Source of the DNA: Sipunculus nudus
Lineage: Eukaryota; Annelida; Sipuncula; Golfingiida; Sipunculidae
NCBI GenBank assembly: GCA_026874595.1
Contig: CM049314.1
Location: 9,726,729-9,790,728, forward strand
DNA: 64,000 nt
Direction of reading: 5' to 3'
Position numbers and translations under genes: made by a program. Shown here in pieces: positions 60,721 through 64,000 of this stretch. Numbering within the stretch: the first letter of the stretch is position 1; each line of letters opens with the position of its first letter. The notes below the pieces were generated by a model that saw nothing but the letters and a program-made list of their open reading frames with translations, was not told the origin of the DNA and did no database searches.

Positions 60721-62600
60721 TAATTATTAATTATTATATAAATTATAAAAACTAATATATTGTATACCAATGATAGAAATGGATATATGTGATATAATCG
60801 TATTTATGCAAAAAAATATACAATGGCTGTTACTAGTCAAATTAAAATGAGGGATTTGCTGTTAACAGAGATCAATGAACCAGTGACATCAATCTAAGAA
60901 CATATATAACTGTCATGAAATAAGGTTCAAACCGGTAAGAATTAGGATGAATGTTAACTGGAAATAAGTTAATTGAGGGAGAGAAAGTAACATACATTTG
61001 TTTCAATATTAAAATTTCATGGCACGCTTATAATGACCATGTGTAACATACAGCTATGGTGTTGGTAAGGTCAACCTTTGTTTATTTTTGACTTCTACAA
61101 ACTTTTTGATGGAAATGTTTACATAATTAGATGTTTAATTTAATAGGTGAACTCAAATATCATCTTTTGTGGTCTTTGGAAAGGTTCAATTATATATAAC
61201 AAAGTACTAATTGTTAGATTTTGCCTTACTCCTATAGACACATCCGATCGTGACGTCACAGAAACTAGGTCACTGACCACGTGGTGCTCTGTAAGGCAAA
61301 ACATGGGCTGCGGCAGGCTCTGGACAAGCTATTTACACTACAATACCAGTCTGAGTTACGCTTCATTTTTCTCACTGTTTAGTGTCATTTTGCATATCAA
61401 ACACCATAAACCATGTCATTCTAGTGTCCCTACAATTAACTAGTCATTTTAACTCCAGGAGGCCTTCCCTAGAACATTTAAATTTGCAGCTGACAATCCC
61501 ACCTGATGTTCAACATCCTTGCATTTAGTCATGGCTAATCAAGAGGTCAGAGGTTTTCACGCTTCATTCTATAAGTATATATTTGTAATATGCTTTCCTA
61601 CCACAAGTGCAGTTCCATTCGTGTGACATACATGGACAATTTTATTCACTTAATCAGCAGTAAAAATGTCAGACTTAAGGTCTAATCATCGTCAAACAAC
61701 CTTGGTTTAATTTAGCTTTAGAATTCATATTAATAAAAATTTTAGACACAGTGATGTATATATATTTAGAATCATTAGAATATTCTCTATCAGATGAGAT
61801 ATATTTAAAAAGTGTAACAGTGTCCACTTTGAAAATCTAAAACTTCAAATAATTTAAAATTATTTTTTTTTTAAATTGGATATATCTCAAAATTGGCATA
61901 GGGTATGTATGTGAAATAGTATCATTTTAAACTACATACAAATATCTCCAGGCGTTTTTTTTGTTATATATTTATTGTCTTTTTTTCATAATGAATTTGA
62001 AATTTAAAAAGAATGTGTGATGTTAACAATACTTATTTCGTTTAAATAACGTATTTCTACTACACTAAAAACGATATAGGAAAAAGAAAAAAAACGCATT
62101 TTAGAATAATTGTTGATTTACCTATATGCAAAATTTGAAGACTCTATATTGGATGGTTTTTAAGAAATATCGCTCTGAAGACCGTACAGTCTCCTGAAAT
62201 ACTGTTTTGAGAAAACGGCCAAAAACTGTTTGGGAAGAGAAATTTCGTTTTGAGTGGAAAACAGGGATATAAGCGCAAGTGACAGTTGTATTTTTTCACT
62301 AAATGTTCCGAAGAGAATCGGTTTAAAAATATAAATAATAAAATTTAATGGTTTATCAATGTTTAAAAAAAGGATTTTATTAGGCATCATGACAACTGGA
62401 GAACTGTCAAACTAAAGTAGGCGGAGCTTACTGGTCCGAGGGGTCGGTCATCGGTAATCAGCTAGTCATGGGCTACCGCGCCGGGGCACGCGTCAGGTGT
62501 GAAGTGACTGTTAAGAACGATCACTCTGTTTACTCTGCGCTCTCATTCAGACCACTATATACCCTAATCCAATTAACAGCTTGTCTCTCCCTCTCACAAT
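60720..62600. other. AT-rich stretch without recognised gene
   Basis: Only a TGACGTCA at 61251-61258 beside CCACGTGG stands out. The open frames are short and unremarkable. Confidence 0.4.
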
Positions 62601-62670
62601 TATATATGAGACACTACATAGCTAGCAGCAACACATATCTCTCTCTCTCTCTCATTAGATTTATTTACAC

Positions 62671-62830
62671 CAGTCATGTACGCGCTAAATCGTGCTGCGG
62701 CCGCTCTTCCTTTACCGATCGCTCTCATAGCTAAGACTCGTTTATCTACATCCTCCACTAACGACACGGGAACCTTGTGATCAGCAGTATGTGACTGTCT
62801 CTCGTTCAAATAGCGAATTTTATCTTCGCT
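62671..62830 (-). CDS. Possible first coding exon (unassigned, or alternative ENOX start)
   Basis: From the ATG at about 62831 on the minus strand, the frame reads MSEDKIRYLNERQSH and VSLVEDVDKRVLAMRAIGKG, then AAAARFSAYMT, ending at a donor-like G/GTGTAA in phase 1. The charged, ordered composition looks more protein-like than its neighbours. The phase would fit ENOX exon 2, but one in three random exons would. I do not recognise a family. Confidence 0.25.
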
Positions 62831-62833
62831 CAT

Positions 62834-63798
62834 TCTACTCTATTTTCTTCGACCCATGACGTTCAGTTTGAAGATAGTGTATATTATAGAAGAAGGAACG
62901 ATGTATTCGGTAATGGTTTTGGCGATGTAATGATGGACCCTGGAAGAAAAGGGTCAATATAACAGAAATAACAATCGGTAAATTCATATTTCTGGGTATA
63001 TTCTTCGTGCCAGGACCATTATTGGGTGACACTAACATATTTTAGGGCAGTGACATAGACATTATTCGGCGACTGGAGGAGTACGATGTACAGATTACTT
63101 CTGGGTAGGCGTATAGTGGGGACGTGTTTGTATTAATTAGTGCCAAATAGCAAGTGCCGGTAATAAAGATAAGCTCTTTCCCGGCTGACTGACCGCGGCT
63201 TCCCCACGCCTGTCAATCAACCATTTGCCGAATACCGCGAGCGCATGGTTAACCAATAAGCAATTTACACGCTGCTAACTCTCGCCGAGCTGACAGTTGG
63301 TCCTGTTTGTACCCCACGAGGGGTTGACATCTAAATTAAAATACTTATTTTTCTAATTGATACAATATAACCCCAGGATTGTGTCTTTGTGAAATGATAG
63401 ATATAGCACACATCTATAAAACCAGATGTCTTTCAGAAAATTGTAATTTCATGATTTTTGACGATGATTAGACCTTAATTCCTTGTTCAGACCTAGAACT
63501 CCCTGTTGACGGGAGTAAACGTTTATGCCGAAAAGGGAGTACAGCCTTCACTTTGGTGGATCATTTCCCATAACAAATCACATTTCAGAGTTACTTTTTC
63601 TAAATATGAAATCTTTATATAAGAATAAATTTATCTTTAGACCTGTCTATCAGCTGATCTAAGTTGAGAATGTCCATGGAAGCTTTATCTGATGACATAA
63701 TTAATTACTCATTTTCCTTAGTTAATTTGAGACTCATAATCTGTTACAGATATACCTCCTTCACTAAATATTCAATGAATGTTTTCATCTTATAGTTT
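62834..63798. other. Right-end region without recognised gene
   Basis: Moderately GC-rich at 63180-63310, with an AACCAATAAG (CCAAT) word. It could be promoter sequence, but nothing decisive is present. Confidence 0.3.
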
Positions 63799-63900
63799 CT
63801 TCTTTGAATAATAATAATTATTATTATTATTATTATTATTATTATCATTATCATCAATAATAAATCATAATAATAACTTTAATAATAATATGAATATCAT
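63799..63900. repeat. (ATT)n microsatellite with imperfect flanks
   Basis: An ATT run with AAT on both sides, forming an inverted TTA/TAA arrangement. Confidence 0.88.
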
Positions 63901-64000
63901 TAATATCAAAATCACTGAAAAGGACAAACCCTAGCAAATTTATATATTGTTAATGTTTTTATAGTTATAATCAATTTTACTTTATTTTAATTTTAATTAA

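Noticed and set aside
61147-61443. 98-codon plus-strand frame
   Set aside because: No domain, no start context, AT-rich random composition.
62468-62734. 88-codon plus-strand frame near the right end
   Set aside because: Runs through a CT microsatellite and shows no family resemblance; the opposite-strand frame is the better candidate.

Overview
The window is animal nuclear DNA: AT-rich, intron-bearing and packed with dispersed and tandem repeats. The genes are split by GT-AG introns, and the protein-coding matches are to animal families. The style of the repeats (multi-kilobase units ending in a CAGCTGA hairpin, short DNA transposons, long minisatellites) suggests a lophotrochozoan, most likely a mollusc. 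That taxonomic call is inference, not proof.

The main gene is a complete ecto-NOX disulfide-thiol exchanger (ENOX1/2 orthologue) on the minus strand, from the ATG at 59473 to the stop ending at 32235. Thirteen coding exons can be placed by hand. Every junction is GT-AG, all phases agree, and the exons sum to 1872 nt, or 623 residues: a Met/Pro-rich N-terminus, an RRM near residues 166-246, a helical/coiled-coil middle, and the conserved C-terminal HVHPFG and GVGASLE motifs. Its introns hold most of the repeats between 35 and 59 kb.

At the left end are two paralogous terminal exons of PHYHIP-like proteins (phytanoyl-CoA hydroxylase-interacting protein family). One is on the plus strand (1903-3170) and one on the minus strand (14464-15329), pointing at each other. 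Both start after a phase-1 acceptor at the same place in the protein. Their N-terminal exons are not securely located; a 26-nt microexon candidate lies at 15806-15831. Between them is a recent, nearly identical tandem duplication of about 4.6 kb (3802-8382 and 8391-12954).

From 16.2 to 19.4 kb there is a pair of roughly 600-bp inverted repeats around a 2-kb interior. A short cluster of CRE-like sites follows near 20.1 kb, then a 2.5-kb dispersed repeat (20.6-23.1 kb). From about 23.56 to 31.26 kb there is a 7.7-kb minisatellite with nested periods (36/40 bp, 120 bp, about 2.27 kb). Within and around ENOX are a 755-bp hAT-type element with a perfect 8-bp target duplication, a 1.3-kb element with CAGTCGAACCTC termini and TA duplications plus a 103-bp relative, a 395-bp foldback, two tRNA-derived SINE-like pieces, several large tandem arrays carrying the palindrome GGTGGCGCCACC, and many TA microsatellites. 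The right end (59.5-64 kb) holds the presumed ENOX upstream region, one possible alternative first exon and otherwise no gene that I can support.
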